Positions 1 to 10,177 of a stretch of DNA of 64,000 nucleotides are shown one piece after another; the first letter of the stretch is position 1, and the number at the start of each line of letters is the position of its first letter. The notes beneath the pieces were generated by a model, which saw only the letters and a program-made list of their open reading frames with translations, made no database searches and was not told the DNA's origin. A program made the translations under genes and the position numbers. This DNA comes from Streptomyces cellulosae (GTDB lineage: Bacteria; Actinomycetota; Actinomycetes; Streptomycetales; Streptomycetaceae): contig BNBH01000004.1 of assembly GCA_014655195.1 (NCBI GenBank), positions 124,001-188,000 on the forward strand, read 5' to 3'.

Positions 1-1476
<1,476 letters not shown>

Positions 1477-1553
1477 CCCCGGCGTCCCGGCCGCGCGCGG
1501 GCGGGAGCGGACGGGCCCCGGTCCGCCTTCCGCCCGCCCGGCCGGGTGCCTCG

Positions 1554-1589
1554 ACCGCCCGTGCCCCCGCTCGTGGGGGCACGGGCGGT
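1554..1589 (+). terminator. terminator after acs
   Basis: A perfect 15-bp inverted repeat (ACCGCCCGTGCCCCC and its complement) has a 6-base loop and is followed by TTTCTC. It lies between the acs stop and nhaA. Confidence 0.85.
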
Positions 1590-1758
1590 TTCTCGTCCCT
1601 GGGCCCGGGCGTCCTGTGAGGCGGGCCACGTCGAAGCCGCTGGTGCGGGCCGCAGGGCCGTTGGTTAGGCTCGAGGGCGGAAACACGCTGTCCCATGGAG
1701 CGCCGGGAAGTCTGGTCGGCACACGATTCGTGCTGCCCTACGACCGGAGGAAACGCCC

Positions 1759-3195
1759 GTGAGTGCCCCCCGCACCCCCACTCCCCGCAAGGCTCTCGGC
1801 CTTCTGTCGCTGCCCGAGCGGAACTTCGTCGCGGAGGCCCTGCGCACCGAGACCGTCGGGGGCGTCCTGCTGCTGCTCGCCGCCGTCGCCGCGCTGGTCT
1901 GGGCGAACATACCCGCGCTGGGCGACAGCTACGAGACCGTCAGCCACTGGCACTTCGGCCCCGGGGCGCTCGGACTGAACCTCTCCGTCGCGCACTGGGC
2001 GGCCGACGGCCTGCTCGCGATCTTCTTCTTCGTCGCCGGCGTCGAACTCAAGCGGGAACTGGTCGCCGGCGACCTGCGCGACCCCAAGGCCGCCGCCCTT
2101 CCCGTCGTCGCCGCCCTGTGCGGGATGATCGCGCCCGCGCTGGTCTACACGCTCACCAGCGGAGTGGGCGGCGGCTCCCTCGCGGGCTGGGCCGTGCCCA
2201 CCGCCACCGACATCGCGTTCGCGCTGGCCGTCCTCGCCGTCATCGGCACCTCGCTGCCCAGCGCCCTGCGCGCCTTCCTGCTCACCCTCGCGGTCGTCGA
2301 CGACCTGTTCGCGATCCTGATCATCGCGGTCTTCTTCACCGAGCAGCTGAACTTCGCGGCGCTCGGCGGCGCCGTCGCCGGTCTGGCCGTCTTCTGGCTG
2401 CTGCTGCGCAGGCGGGTGCGTGGCTGGTACGTGTACGTGCCGCTGGCCCTGGTGATCTGGGGGCTGATGTACAACAGCGGCATCCACGCCACCATCGCCG
2501 GTGTCGCCATGGGCCTGATGCTGCGCTGCCACCGCGAGGAGGGAGAGGAGCACTCCCCCGGCGAGCAGATCGAGCACCGTGTCCGTCCCCTGTCGGCGGG
2601 TCTCGCGGTCCCGCTGTTCGCCCTGTTCAGCGCCGGTGTCGCGGTCTCCGGGGACGCGCTCGGCAAGGTGTTCACGCAGCCCGAGACGCTCGGCGTCGTC
2701 CTCGGCCTGGTCGTCGGCAAGACGCTCGGCATCTTCGGCGGCACCTGGCTGACCGCCCGGTTCACCCGCGCCTCGCTCAGTGACGACCTCGCCTGGGCCG
2801 ACGTGTTCGCGGTGGCCACGCTCGCCGGCATCGGTTTCACCGTGTCGCTCCTGATCGGCGAGCTGGCCTTCGAGGAGGACGCGACGATGGCCGGCAGTGT
2901 GAAGGCCGCCGTCCTCACCGGTTCGCTGATCGCCACCTTGCTGGCGACCGTGCTGCTGAAGATCCGCAACGCCAAGTACCGCAAGCTGGCCGAGGAGGAG
3001 GAGCGGGACGAGGACCTCGACGGCGTCCCGGACGTCTACGAACAGGACGACCCGGAGTACCACCTCCGCATGGCCGAGATCCTGGAGAGGAAGGCCGCCG
3101 AGCACCGCCGGCTCGCCCGGGAGAAGGCCGCCGCGCGAGACGCGCTTGCACAAGTGCCGGGCGGGGCAGGCGATCGGGACGACGGTCCGGCATGA
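1759..3195 (+). CDS. nhaA: Na+/H+ antiporter NhaA
   Basis: This 478-residue multi-pass membrane protein has the NhaA hallmarks: PTATDIAFALAV near residue 150 and the ion-binding pair of aspartates in VVDDLFA about 25 residues later. It exchanges Na+ for H+ across the plasma membrane in pH and salt homeostasis. The GTG start at 1759 is preceded by GGAGGAAAC at good spacing. A hydrophilic, charged C-terminal tail of about 65 residues (acidic, then Arg/Ala-rich) extends beyond the E. coli-length core and is probably cytosolic. It stands alone after the acs terminator; the next gene starts 86 bp on. Confidence 0.95.
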   Translation: MSAPRTPTPRKALGLLSLPERNFVAEALRTETVGGVLLLLAAVAALVWANIPALGDSYETVSHWHFGPGALGLNLSVAHWAADGLLAIFFFVAGVELKRELVAGDLRDPKAAALPVVAALCGMIAPALVYTLTSGVGGGSLAGWAVPTATDIAFALAVLAVIGTSLPSALRAFLLTLAVVDDLFAILIIAVFFTEQLNFAALGGAVAGLAVFWLLLRRRVRGWYVYVPLALVIWGLMYNSGIHATIAGVAMGLMLRCHREEGEEHSPGEQIEHRVRPLSAGLAVPLFALFSAGVAVSGDALGKVFTQPETLGVVLGLVVGKTLGIFGGTWLTARFTRASLSDDLAWADVFAVATLAGIGFTVSLLIGELAFEEDATMAGSVKAAVLTGSLIATLLATVLLKIRNAKYRKLAEEEERDEDLDGVPDVYEQDDPEYHLRMAEILERKAAEHRRLAREKAAARDALAQVPGGAGDRDDGPA

Positions 3196-3281
3196 TCTGA
3201 CGAGACGGTACAAAAGAACAGGACCGTCCCGCGCAGGCACGACGGACGTACGCGAGGCGTACGGAGAAGAGGGAGACCGCG

Positions 3282-3770
3282 ATGAGCGCACCCGACGGCA
3301 GCCCGGTCGGCGCCGAACGCAGCATCGGCCAGCTGTTCGCCACGGCGACGGCGGAGATGTCCGCGCTGGTGCACGACGAGATCGCGCTGGCGAAGTCGCA
3401 GCTCAGGCAGGACGTGAAGCGGGGGGCGACCAGCGGCGGCGCGTTCATGGCGGCGGGCGTGCTCCTGCTGTTCTCCCTGCCCATGCTGAACTTCGCGCTC
3501 GCCTACGGCATCCGCACCTGGAGCGGCTGGAACCTGGCGGTGTGCTTCCTGCTGTCCTTCGCGGCGAACTGCCTCGTCGCCGGCCTCCTCGCCCTCATCG
3601 GCGTCGTCTTCGCCAAGAAGGCCAAGAAGGGCCGCGGCCCGCAGAAGGTCGCCGCCTCGATGAAGGAGACGGCGGGCGTGCTGCAGAAGGCCAAGCCGCA
3701 CCCGCGTCCGGCCCTCCCCGAGCACCGTGGCCCCGAGGCCGTCGAGGCTGTGGCACGCTCGTCCTCATGA
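3282..3770 (+). CDS. phage-holin-superfamily-like membrane protein
   Basis: This 162-residue protein has an N-terminal amphipathic helix rich in charged residues (QLFATATAEMSALVHDEIAL), then two hydrophobic segments at about residues 45-70 and 80-105, and a basic tail. That layout matches the actinobacterial holin-X / DUF1469 family. These proteins are common housekeeping membrane proteins in Streptomyces and need not be phage genes. The ATG at 3282 follows GAAGAGGGAGACCGCG. Its TGA overlaps the next start in ATGA, which suggests translational coupling to the hydrolase. Confidence 0.75.
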   Translation: MSAPDGSPVGAERSIGQLFATATAEMSALVHDEIALAKSQLRQDVKRGATSGGAFMAAGVLLLFSLPMLNFALAYGIRTWSGWNLAVCFLLSFAANCLVAGLLALIGVVFAKKAKKGRGPQKVAASMKETAGVLQKAKPHPRPALPEHRGPEAVEAVARSSS

Positions 3771-4717
3771 CGGACCCCGCCACTCCTTCGGCGCAGCCGG
3801 CCTCGGTCGTACGCCTGGACCTCCCGGACGCCCCGGGCCTCGTCCACCGCGACGTCGCCGCCAACGGCGCCCGCTTCCACATCGCGGAGCTGGGCGACGG
3901 CCCGCTGGTGCTGCTGCTGCACGGCTTCCCGCAGTTCTGGTGGACCTGGCGGCACCAGCTCACGGCGCTCGCCGACGCCGGGTTCCGGGCCGTCGCCATG
4001 GACCTGCGGGGCGTCGGCGGCAGCGACCGCACTCCGCGCGGCTACGACCCGGCCAACCTCGCGCTGGACATCACCGGCGTGATCCGCTCCCTGGGCGAGC
4101 CGGACGCGGCACTGGTCGGCCACGACCTGGGCGGCTACCTCGCCTGGACGGCCGCCGCGATGCGCCCCAAGCTCGTACGGCGGCTCGCGGTGTCCTCGAT
4201 GCCGCACCCGCGGCGCTGGCGCTCCTCGATGCTCGCCGACGCCCGGCAGACGGCCGCCCAGTCGCACATCTGGGGCTTCCAGCGGCCCTGGATCCCGGAG
4301 CGCCGGCTCACGGCGGACGACGGGGCCATGGTGGCGCGGCTCATCCAGGAGTGGTCCGGGCCGCAGCCGCCCGACGAGAAGGCCCTGGAGAACTACCGGC
4401 GGGCCATGTGCATCCCGTCCACGGCGCACTGCTCGATCGAGCCGTACCGGTGGATGGTGCGGTCGCTGGCCCGCCCGGACGGCATTCAGTTCAACCGCAG
4501 GATGAAGCGCCCGGTGCGGGTGCCGACGCTGCATCTGCACGGCTCCCTGGACCCGGTGGTGCGCACGCGCAGCGCGGCGGGCTCGGGGCAGTACGTCGAA
4601 GCGCCGTACCGCTGGCGGCTGTTCGACGGGCTGGGGCACTTCCCGCACGAGGAGGACCCGGTGGCCTTCTCCACCGAGCTGATCAACTGGCTGAAGGACC
4701 CCGAGCCGGACCGGTGA
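3767..4717 (+). CDS. alpha/beta hydrolase, epoxide-hydrolase-like
   Basis: The protein has 316 residues. The oxyanion-hole motif HGFPQFWWTWRHQ sits near residue 50. The nucleophile elbow VGHDLGGYLAW near residue 120 has aspartate where esterases have serine, as in epoxide hydrolases and dehalogenases. A C-terminal LGHFPHEEDP supplies the likely catalytic histidine. The substrate is unknown. The start at 3767 is chosen because it forms an ATGA overlap with the preceding membrane-protein gene and gives a normal family length; the reading frame stays open far upstream without homologous sequence. Confidence 0.85.
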   Translation: MTDPATPSAQPASVVRLDLPDAPGLVHRDVAANGARFHIAELGDGPLVLLLHGFPQFWWTWRHQLTALADAGFRAVAMDLRGVGGSDRTPRGYDPANLALDITGVIRSLGEPDAALVGHDLGGYLAWTAAAMRPKLVRRLAVSSMPHPRRWRSSMLADARQTAAQSHIWGFQRPWIPERRLTADDGAMVARLIQEWSGPQPPDEKALENYRRAMCIPSTAHCSIEPYRWMVRSLARPDGIQFNRRMKRPVRVPTLHLHGSLDPVVRTRSAAGSGQYVEAPYRWRLFDGLGHFPHEEDPVAFSTELINWLKDPEPDR

Positions 4718-5140
4718 CGGCGGTGCTCGTGAGGAGCCGACGGTGACCGGACGGATGCGTTCCGTACCGCTCGCGCCCCTGTTCCGTGCCGTTCACCCCC
4801 CTCCGGCTCAACGCTTGTCCTACGAACGCCAATTGCCTGGCGCATAGGCCAATTGGCGGCCCCTCAGGCGGTTATGGACCTTGGGGCAGGGGCAAACGTC
4901 GGGGTATGGGCTGGACGCACGACTACAGTGACGCAAGCCGCAATCGCCGCTCGGCGAGCGGTGTGGGCTCCCACCAGCGAGGCGGTGCACCACAGATGGC
5001 AGCTACGGATCTCAGGGTCGGCATCCCGCGCATTCTCCGCCGCCGCGCGCGCTGGGTGTCGGTCCGGCTCCGTCACCCGCGGGGCTGACGGACCGTCCGT
5101 CCGGTCCTGACGTCCGGGCAGCCCCGGGTTCGATTCCCGC
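4718..5140. other. 423-bp intergenic region between convergent genes
   Basis: No convincing gene is seen. The octamer GCCAATTG occurs twice, at 4828-4835 and 4848-4855, exactly 20 bp apart. A T-arm-like string (GGTTCGATTCCC) ends next to the stop of the protease gene, but no matching tRNA body is present. Short open frames here have no start context and no recognisable product. Confidence 0.5.
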
Positions 5141-6340
5141 TCAGAGCGCGCACTTGTCGCTGTCCACCTCCTGGGCGGCGCTGCGGCCCCTGGCGATGTC
5201 CTCACGGATCTCGTCGACGGTCAGCGCGTATCCCGTCTGGGCGTCGTCCAGCGACTTCGCGAAGATGACGCCGTAGACCTCGCCCTGGGGGGTGAGGAGC
5301 GGGCCCCCGGAGTTGCCCTGACGGACCGTCGCGTACAGCGAGTACACGTCGCGGCGCACCGTGCCGCGGTGGTAGATGTCGGGGCCGTTGGCCGTGATGC
5401 GCCCCCGCAGCCGCGCCGCGCGGACGTCGTACGCGCCGTTCTCCGGGAAGCCGGCGACGATCGCGCTGTCCCCGCTGCTCGCGTCCTCCGTCGCGAACCG
5501 CAGCGCAGGCGCGTCCAGGTCGGGCACATCGAGCACGGCGATGTCGCGCTTCCAGTCGTACAGGACGACCGTGGCGTCGTACGTACGGCCCTCGCCGCCT
5601 ATCTGCACGACCGGTTCGTCGACGCCGCCCACCACATGGGCGTTGGTCATCACGCGCCGGTCGTCGAAGACGAAGCCGGTGCCCTCGAGGACCTTGCCGC
5701 AGCTCGTCGCCGTGCCCGTCACCTTGACGATGGAGCGCTGCGCGCGGTCGGCGACGGGGCTGCCCGCGAGCGCCGGGTCCGGCGGACGGACGTCCGTGAT
5801 GGGCTCGTTGGCGAACGGGCTGAAGACCTGCGGGAAGCCGTTCTGCGCGAGGACGGACGAGAAGTCGGCGAACCAGATGTCCGCCTGGTCCGGCAGCGCG
5901 CGGGACACGCCGAGCAGCACCTTGGAGCCGCGCACCTCCTTGCCGAGCGTCGGCAGCGTCGTCCCCGCGAGGGCGGAGCCGATCAGCCAGGCGACCAGGA
6001 GCATCGCGACGACGTTGACGAGCGCCCCGCCGGTGGCGTCGAGCGCCCGGGCCGGGGACCAGGTGATGTACCGGCGCAGCTTGTTGCCCAGATGGGTGGT
6101 CAGCGCCTGGCCGACGGAGGCGCACACTATGACGACCACGACCGCCACGACGGCCGCGGTGGTGCCCACCTCCGAGTTGTCCGTCAGCGCGTCCCAGATG
6201 ACGGGGAGCGTGTAGACGGCGACCAGACCGCCCCCGAGGAAGCCGATCACCGACAGGATGCCGACGACGAAGCCCTGTCGGAAGCCGACCACGGCGAACC
6301 ACACGGCTGCCACCAGCAGCAGGATGTCCAGCACGTTCAC
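5141..6340 (-). CDS. MarP-like membrane-anchored serine protease
   Basis: The first 170 or so residues form a CvpA-like (colicin V production) region of four hydrophobic helices. A chymotrypsin-fold protease domain follows. The catalytic triad is visible as His235 (TNAHVVGG), Asp266 (RDIAVLDV) and Ser344 (GNSGGPL), nearly the numbering I recall for Mycobacterium tuberculosis MarP (Rv3671c). That protein senses acid or oxidative stress and cleaves periplasmic targets. The 399-residue length fits. The GTG start at 6340 lies 45 bp after the NUDIX gene, so it is probably the last gene of the nth operon. Confidence 0.9.
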   Translation of the reverse strand: MNVLDILLLVAAVWFAVVGFRQGFVVGILSVIGFLGGGLVAVYTLPVIWDALTDNSEVGTTAAVVAVVVVIVCASVGQALTTHLGNKLRRYITWSPARALDATGGALVNVVAMLLVAWLIGSALAGTTLPTLGKEVRGSKVLLGVSRALPDQADIWFADFSSVLAQNGFPQVFSPFANEPITDVRPPDPALAGSPVADRAQRSIVKVTGTATSCGKVLEGTGFVFDDRRVMTNAHVVGGVDEPVVQIGGEGRTYDATVVLYDWKRDIAVLDVPDLDAPALRFATEDASSGDSAIVAGFPENGAYDVRAARLRGRITANGPDIYHRGTVRRDVYSLYATVRQGNSGGPLLTPQGEVYGVIFAKSLDDAQTGYALTVDEIREDIARGRSAAQEVDSDKCAL

Positions 6341-6385
6341 CGATTCAAGCCTCGCCTCGTCCTACGCAGCACGGCGCCCACCCTG

Positions 6386-7081
6386 TCACGCCCTCCAGTC
6401 CAGCGGGACCCGCTTCTCCCGATCCCAGGGGCGCTCCCAGCCCGCGAAGTGCAGCAACCGGTCGATGACCCCCGCGGTGAACCCCCACACGAGGGCCGAT
6501 TCGACCAGGAATGCGGGTCCGTGGAAGCCACTGGGGTGGATCGCGGTCGCACGGTTGTCCGGGTGGGTGAGATCGGCCACGGGCACGGTGAACACCCGGG
6601 CCGTCTCGTTCGGGTCGACGACGCCGACCGGGCTGGGCTCGCGCCACCAGCCGAGCACGGGCGTCACGACGAAGCCGCTGACGGGGATGTAGAGCTTCGG
6701 CAGCACGCCGAACAGCTGCACCCCGGACGGGACGAGCCCGGTCTCCTCCTCGGCCTCGCGCAGCGCCGCCCGCAGCGGTCCCTCGCCCTGCGGGTCGCCG
6801 TCCTCGGGGTCGAGGGCGCCGCCCGGGAAGGACGGCTGCCCGGCGTGCGAGCGCAGCGAACTGGCCCGCTCCATGAGCAGCAGCTCGGGGCCGCGCTCGC
6901 CCTCGCCGAAGAGGATGAGGACGGCGGACTGCCGTCCCGAGCCGTCCCGCGGCGGCAGGAAGCGGCTCAGCTGCGTGGGCCGGACCGTCTCGGCGGCGCG
7001 GACCACCGGGTCCAGCCACTCGGGCAGCCCGTCCCTGCTCAGGGCCACCGGACCGCCCTGCGTCCCGCTCGCGCGCGTCAT
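6386..7081 (-). CDS. NUDIX hydrolase, CoA-pyrophosphatase type
   Basis: The protein has 231 residues. LLMERASSLRSHAGQPSFPG is the UPF0035 signature of CoA/acyl-CoA pyrophosphohydrolases (NUDT7/8, YeaB) and runs straight into the Nudix box, GALDPEDGD through LREAEEETGL. The likely reaction is cleavage of CoA to 4'-phosphopantetheine and 3',5'-ADP. The ATG at 7081 is preferred because a GGGGGTGGG stretch lies upstream. A GTG at 7111 would add ten residues but has no ribosome site. It sits between nth and the MarP-like gene on the same strand. Confidence 0.85.
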   Translation of the reverse strand: MTRASGTQGGPVALSRDGLPEWLDPVVRAAETVRPTQLSRFLPPRDGSGRQSAVLILFGEGERGPELLLMERASSLRSHAGQPSFPGGALDPEDGDPQGEGPLRAALREAEEETGLVPSGVQLFGVLPKLYIPVSGFVVTPVLGWWREPSPVGVVDPNETARVFTVPVADLTHPDNRATAIHPSGFHGPAFLVESALVWGFTAGVIDRLLHFAGWERPWDREKRVPLDWRA

Positions 7082-7172
7082 GCCCACCCCCGTCGTCCGG
7101 CCTCGTCCCACGGGTGCAACGCGCGACGCTCCCGAGATCGTTCCGCGCGGCGCAGGGGCCCCCGGCCTGCCC

Positions 7173-8405
7173 TCATCCGGCCCCCAGCGGCGGGGCCGGT
7201 TTGCCGCCCGCGTCCAGGTAGGCCTGCGGGGGCTTCAGCCGCTGGCCCGGCTGCCCGGCCTTCTCGTACTTCAGCAGCTTCTTGGCCTTCTCCGGGTCCG
7301 TCTCGCCCTCGCCGTACGACGGGCAGAGATGGGTGATCGGGCAGGCGCCGCAGGCGGGCTTGCGGGCGTGGCAGATGCGGCGGCCGTGCCAGATGACGTG
7401 GTGGGACAGGTCCGTCCACTCGCTCTTCGGGAACAGCGCGCCGACCGCCGCCTCGATCTTGTCCGGGTCGGTCTCGTCGGTCCACTTCCAGCGGCGCACC
7501 AGGCGCTGGAAGTGGGTGTCGACGGTGATGCCGGGGCGGCCGAAGGCGTTGCCGAGCACGACGAACGCGGTCTTGCGGCCCACCCCGGGCAGCTTGACCA
7601 GGTCCTCCAGCCGGTCCGGCACCTCCCCGCCGAACTGCTCCACCAGCGCCTTCGACAGGCCGATGACCGACTTGGTCTTGGCGCGGAAGAAGCCGGTGGG
7701 GCGGAGGATCTCCTCCACCTCCTCCGGGTTGGCGGCCGCCAGGTCCTCGGGGGTGGGGTACTTCGCGAACAGCGCGGGGGTCGTCTGGTTGACGCGCAGG
7801 TCGGTGGTCTGGGCCGACAGCACGGTGGCGACGACGAGTTGGAAGGGGTTCTCGAAGTCCAGCTCGGGGTGGGCGTACGGGTACACCTCGGCGAGCTCCC
7901 GGTTGATACGGCGCGCCCGCCGCACCAGCGCCGTACGGGACTCGCCCTGCGGGTGCGCGGCGACCGTCTTCGCCGGGGCGGCGGGGACGGAGACGGTCGC
8001 CTTCTTGGGCGCGACGACCTGCTTCTTGGGGGCGGGGGCCTTCTTGACCGCGGCGGAGGACTTGGCGGGAGCCTTCTTGGCGGCGGCCTTCTTCGCGGGG
8101 GCCTTCTTCGCGGCAGGCGCCTTCGCGGCCGCGGCGGACTTCTTGGCAGCGGGCTTCTTGGCAGCCGCCTTCTTCATGGGCGCGGCCTTCTTGGCAGCCG
8201 CCTTCTTGGCGGGCGCCGCCTTCTTGGCGGGCGCCGCCTTCTTGGCGGGCGCCGCCTTCTTGGCGGGCGCGGCCTTCTTGGCGGGCGCGGCCTTCTTCGC
8301 CGTCTTCCTACCGCCATCGGAGACCTGTTCGCCCACAGCGGAATCGCGTTCTGCACTCACCCGCGCAGCCCCCTCGGCCTGTGCTCTCACCGGCGATTTG
8401 GACAC
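7173..8405 (-). CDS. nth: endonuclease III with a lysine/alanine-rich N-terminal extension
   Basis: The C-terminal 230 or so residues are endonuclease III, a bifunctional DNA glycosylase/AP lyase for oxidised pyrimidines. The helix-hairpin-helix LPGVGRKTA contains the catalytic lysine, VDTHFQRL the catalytic aspartate, and the 4Fe-4S cysteines have the classic C-X6-C-X2-C-X5-C spacing. The N-terminal 150 or so residues are a histone-H1-like tail dominated by KKAAPA repeats, absent from E. coli Nth (211 residues). The GTG at 8405 is the longest choice; a GTG at 8357 is possible. The gene is divergent from crp across a shared control region. Confidence 0.9.
   Translation of the reverse strand: MSKSPVRAQAEGAARVSAERDSAVGEQVSDGGRKTAKKAAPAKKAAPAKKAAPAKKAAPAKKAAPAKKAAAKKAAPMKKAAAKKPAAKKSAAAAKAPAAKKAPAKKAAAKKAPAKSSAAVKKAPAPKKQVVAPKKATVSVPAAPAKTVAAHPQGESRTALVRRARRINRELAEVYPYAHPELDFENPFQLVVATVLSAQTTDLRVNQTTPALFAKYPTPEDLAAANPEEVEEILRPTGFFRAKTKSVIGLSKALVEQFGGEVPDRLEDLVKLPGVGRKTAFVVLGNAFGRPGITVDTHFQRLVRRWKWTDETDPDKIEAAVGALFPKSEWTDLSHHVIWHGRRICHARKPACGACPITHLCPSYGEGETDPEKAKKLLKYEKAGQPGQRLKPPQAYLDAGGKPAPPLGAG
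8199..8297 (-). repeat. 18-bp tandem repeat encoding the KKAAPA tail of Nth
   Basis: About five near-identical copies of an 18-bp unit (GCCTTCTTGGCGGGCGCC on the + strand) lie in frame in the nth N-terminal extension. Less regular copies continue to about 8040. Such a run is prone to copy-number change. Confidence 0.8.
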
Positions 8406-8508
8406 CCGGCCAGCCTACGACCCGGCACGGACATCCGCCCCGGACCCAGAAGATCGGCGTCCAATTGGACCCCTGCCGCATACCCCGGCCGACCTGTGCG
8501 GCATCCTT

Positions 8509-8520
8509 GTGACAGATCAC
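8509..8520. promoter_or_regulatory. candidate Crp operator, GTG-N6-CAC
   Basis: GTGACAGATCAC fits the GTG-N6-CAC core I recall for Streptomyces Crp. It sits in a longer TGTGA-N4-TCACA inverted repeat (8508-8521), 92 bp before the crp start and 104 bp before nth. A perfect 12-bp palindrome GTCCAATTGGAC lies 40 bp away at 8459-8470. A hairpin with CCCCTG/CAGGGG arms at 8557-8573 lies in the crp leader. Autoregulation is an inference. Confidence 0.55.
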
Positions 8521-8612
8521 ACTGTTTGGACGGTCCGGCAAAATGGGAACCACGGTCCCCTGGCACGCAGGGGAACCAAGATCCCCTGAGCAGGTCGAAT
8601 AGGAGAGAACTC

Positions 8613-9287
8613 GTGGACGACGTTCTGCGGCGGAACCCGCTTTTCGCGGCGCTCGATGACGAGCAGGCCGCGGAGCTTCGCGCCTCCATGAGTGAGGTGA
8701 CCCTGGCGAGGGGCGACTCACTGTTCCACGAGGGAGACCCGGGCGACCGCCTGTACGTGGTCACCGAGGGCAAGGTGAAGCTGCACCGCACCTCCCCCGA
8801 CGGCCGCGAGAACATGCTGGCCGTGGTCGGCCCGGGCGAGCTGATCGGTGAGCTGTCCCTCTTCGACCCGGGTCCGCGCACGGCGACCGCCACGGCACTC
8901 ACGGAGGTGAAGCTGCTGGGCCTGGGCCACGGCGACCTGACGCCCTGGCTGAGCGCCCGCCCCGAGGTGGCCACGGCGCTGCTGCGCGCCGTCGCCCGCC
9001 GCCTGCGCAAGACCAACGACGCCATGTCCGACCTGGTCTTCTCCGACGTCCCGGGCCGTGTCGCGCGCGCCCTGCTGGACCTCTCCCGCCGCTTCGGCGT
9101 GCAGTCGGAGGAGGGCATCCACGTGGTGCACGACCTCACGCAGGAGGAGCTGGCCCAGCTGGTCGGCGCGTCCCGCGAGACGGTCAACAAGGCCCTGGCG
9201 GACTTCGCCCAGCGCGGCTGGCTGCGGCTCGAGGCCCGCGCGGTGATCCTGCTGGACGTGGAGCGGCTCGCCAAGCGCTCCCGCTGA
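8613..9287 (+). CDS. crp: Crp/Fnr-family global regulator
   Basis: This 224-residue cyclic-nucleotide-binding-fold regulator has the phosphate-binding-cassette region PGELIGELSLFDPGPRTATA in the N-terminal domain. The C-terminal winged helix contains LTQEELAQLVGASRETVNKA. Length and sequence match my memory of S. coelicolor Crp (SCO3571), which affects germination, development and antibiotic production. The GTG at 8613 has AGGAGAG eight bases upstream. The reading frame is open for 1.7 kb upstream, but that stretch is only the complement of nth. A strong terminator follows. Confidence 0.93.
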   Translation: MDDVLRRNPLFAALDDEQAAELRASMSEVTLARGDSLFHEGDPGDRLYVVTEGKVKLHRTSPDGRENMLAVVGPGELIGELSLFDPGPRTATATALTEVKLLGLGHGDLTPWLSARPEVATALLRAVARRLRKTNDAMSDLVFSDVPGRVARALLDLSRRFGVQSEEGIHVVHDLTQEELAQLVGASRETVNKALADFAQRGWLRLEARAVILLDVERLAKRSR

Positions 9288-9304
9288 CGCGCCGCACGGC
9301 TTCC

Positions 9305-9338
9305 CCGCGCCCCCACGGCTCCGGCTGTGGGGGCGCGG
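9305..9338. terminator. bidirectional terminator between crp and the MBL gene
   Basis: A perfect 12-bp stem (CCGCGCCCCCAC/GTGGGGGCGCGG) with a 10-base loop lies between two convergent stop codons. Confidence 0.85.
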
Positions 9339-9346
9339 CCGTTCCG

Positions 9347-10177
9347 TCAGATGATCCCGTGCTCCTTCAGGTACTCCAGCTGGGCCCGTACGGAGAGTTC
9401 CGCGGCCGGCCACAGGGAGCGGTCCACGTCGGCGTAGACGTGGGCGACGACCTCGGCGGGGGTGCGGTGGCCGTCCTCGACGGCCGTCTCCACCTGGGCG
9501 AGCCGGTGGGCGCGGTGGGCGAGGTAGTACTCGACGGCGCCCTGGGCGTCGTCCAGCACCGGCCCGTGTCCCGGCAGGACCGTGTGGACGCCGTCGTCGA
9601 CGGTGAGGGACCTGAGCCGGCGCAGGGTGTCCAGGTAGTCGCCGAGGCGCCCGTCGGGGTGGGCGACGACGGTCGTGCCGCGTCCCAGCACGGTGTCGCC
9701 GGTGAGGACCGCCTGGTCCGCCGGGAGGTGGAAGCACAGGGAGTCGGCGGTGTGCCCGGGCGCCGGCACGACGCGCAGCTCCAGGCCGCCGACGGTGACG
9801 ACGTCCCCGGCGGCCAGCCCTTCGTCGCCGAGGCGCAGCGCCGGGTCCAGGGCGCGCACCTTGGTGCCGGTCAGCTCGGCGAACCGGGCGGCGCCCTCGG
9901 CGTGGTCGGGATGACCGTGCGTCAGCAGGGTGAGGGCGACCCGCTTCCCGGCCTGCTCGGCGGTCGCGACGACGTGCCGCAGGTGCCCGTCGTCCAGCGG
10001 ACCCGGGTCGACGACGACGGCGAGTCCGGAGTCCGGCTCGGACAGGATCCAGGTGTTCGTGCCGTCCAGCGTCATCGCCGAGGGGTTCGGGGCGAGCACG
10101 TTGACGGCCCGCGCGGTCGCGGGACCGGAGAGGACCCCGCCGCGCGGCTGGCCGGGCAGGGCGGTGGCGTCCGTCAT
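9347..10177 (-). CDS. metallo-beta-lactamase-fold hydrolase
   Basis: The 276-residue protein contains the HxHxDH zinc motif as LTHGHPDHAEG, later metal-ligand regions GHTADSLCFH and VLPGHGPV, and a C-terminal helical part typical of LACTB2-like hydrolases. The natural substrate is unknown. The ATG at 10177 overlaps the NUDIX stop as ATGA, so the two are co-translated. The homologous sequence begins here although the frame is open much further upstream. Confidence 0.88.
   Translation of the reverse strand: MTDATALPGQPRGGVLSGPATARAVNVLAPNPSAMTLDGTNTWILSEPDSGLAVVVDPGPLDDGHLRHVVATAEQAGKRVALTLLTHGHPDHAEGAARFAELTGTKVRALDPALRLGDEGLAAGDVVTVGGLELRVVPAPGHTADSLCFHLPADQAVLTGDTVLGRGTTVVAHPDGRLGDYLDTLRRLRSLTVDDGVHTVLPGHGPVLDDAQGAVEYYLAHRAHRLAQVETAVEDGHRTPAEVVAHVYADVDRSLWPAAELSVRAQLEYLKEHGII

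Noticed and set aside
3282..3770. Holin-like gene taken as a prophage marker
   Set aside because: No other phage gene lies nearby, and this family is a normal core membrane protein in Streptomyces.
5110..5145. T-arm-like string GGTTCGATTCCC suggesting a tRNA or att fragment beside the MarP-like gene
   Set aside because: The stem is only four pairs, and no D arm, anticodon arm or acceptor partner fits upstream.
6873..8612. Long rightward frame joined to crp
   Set aside because: It is the complement of the NUDIX and nth genes. The real start is the GTG at 8613 with its own ribosome site.
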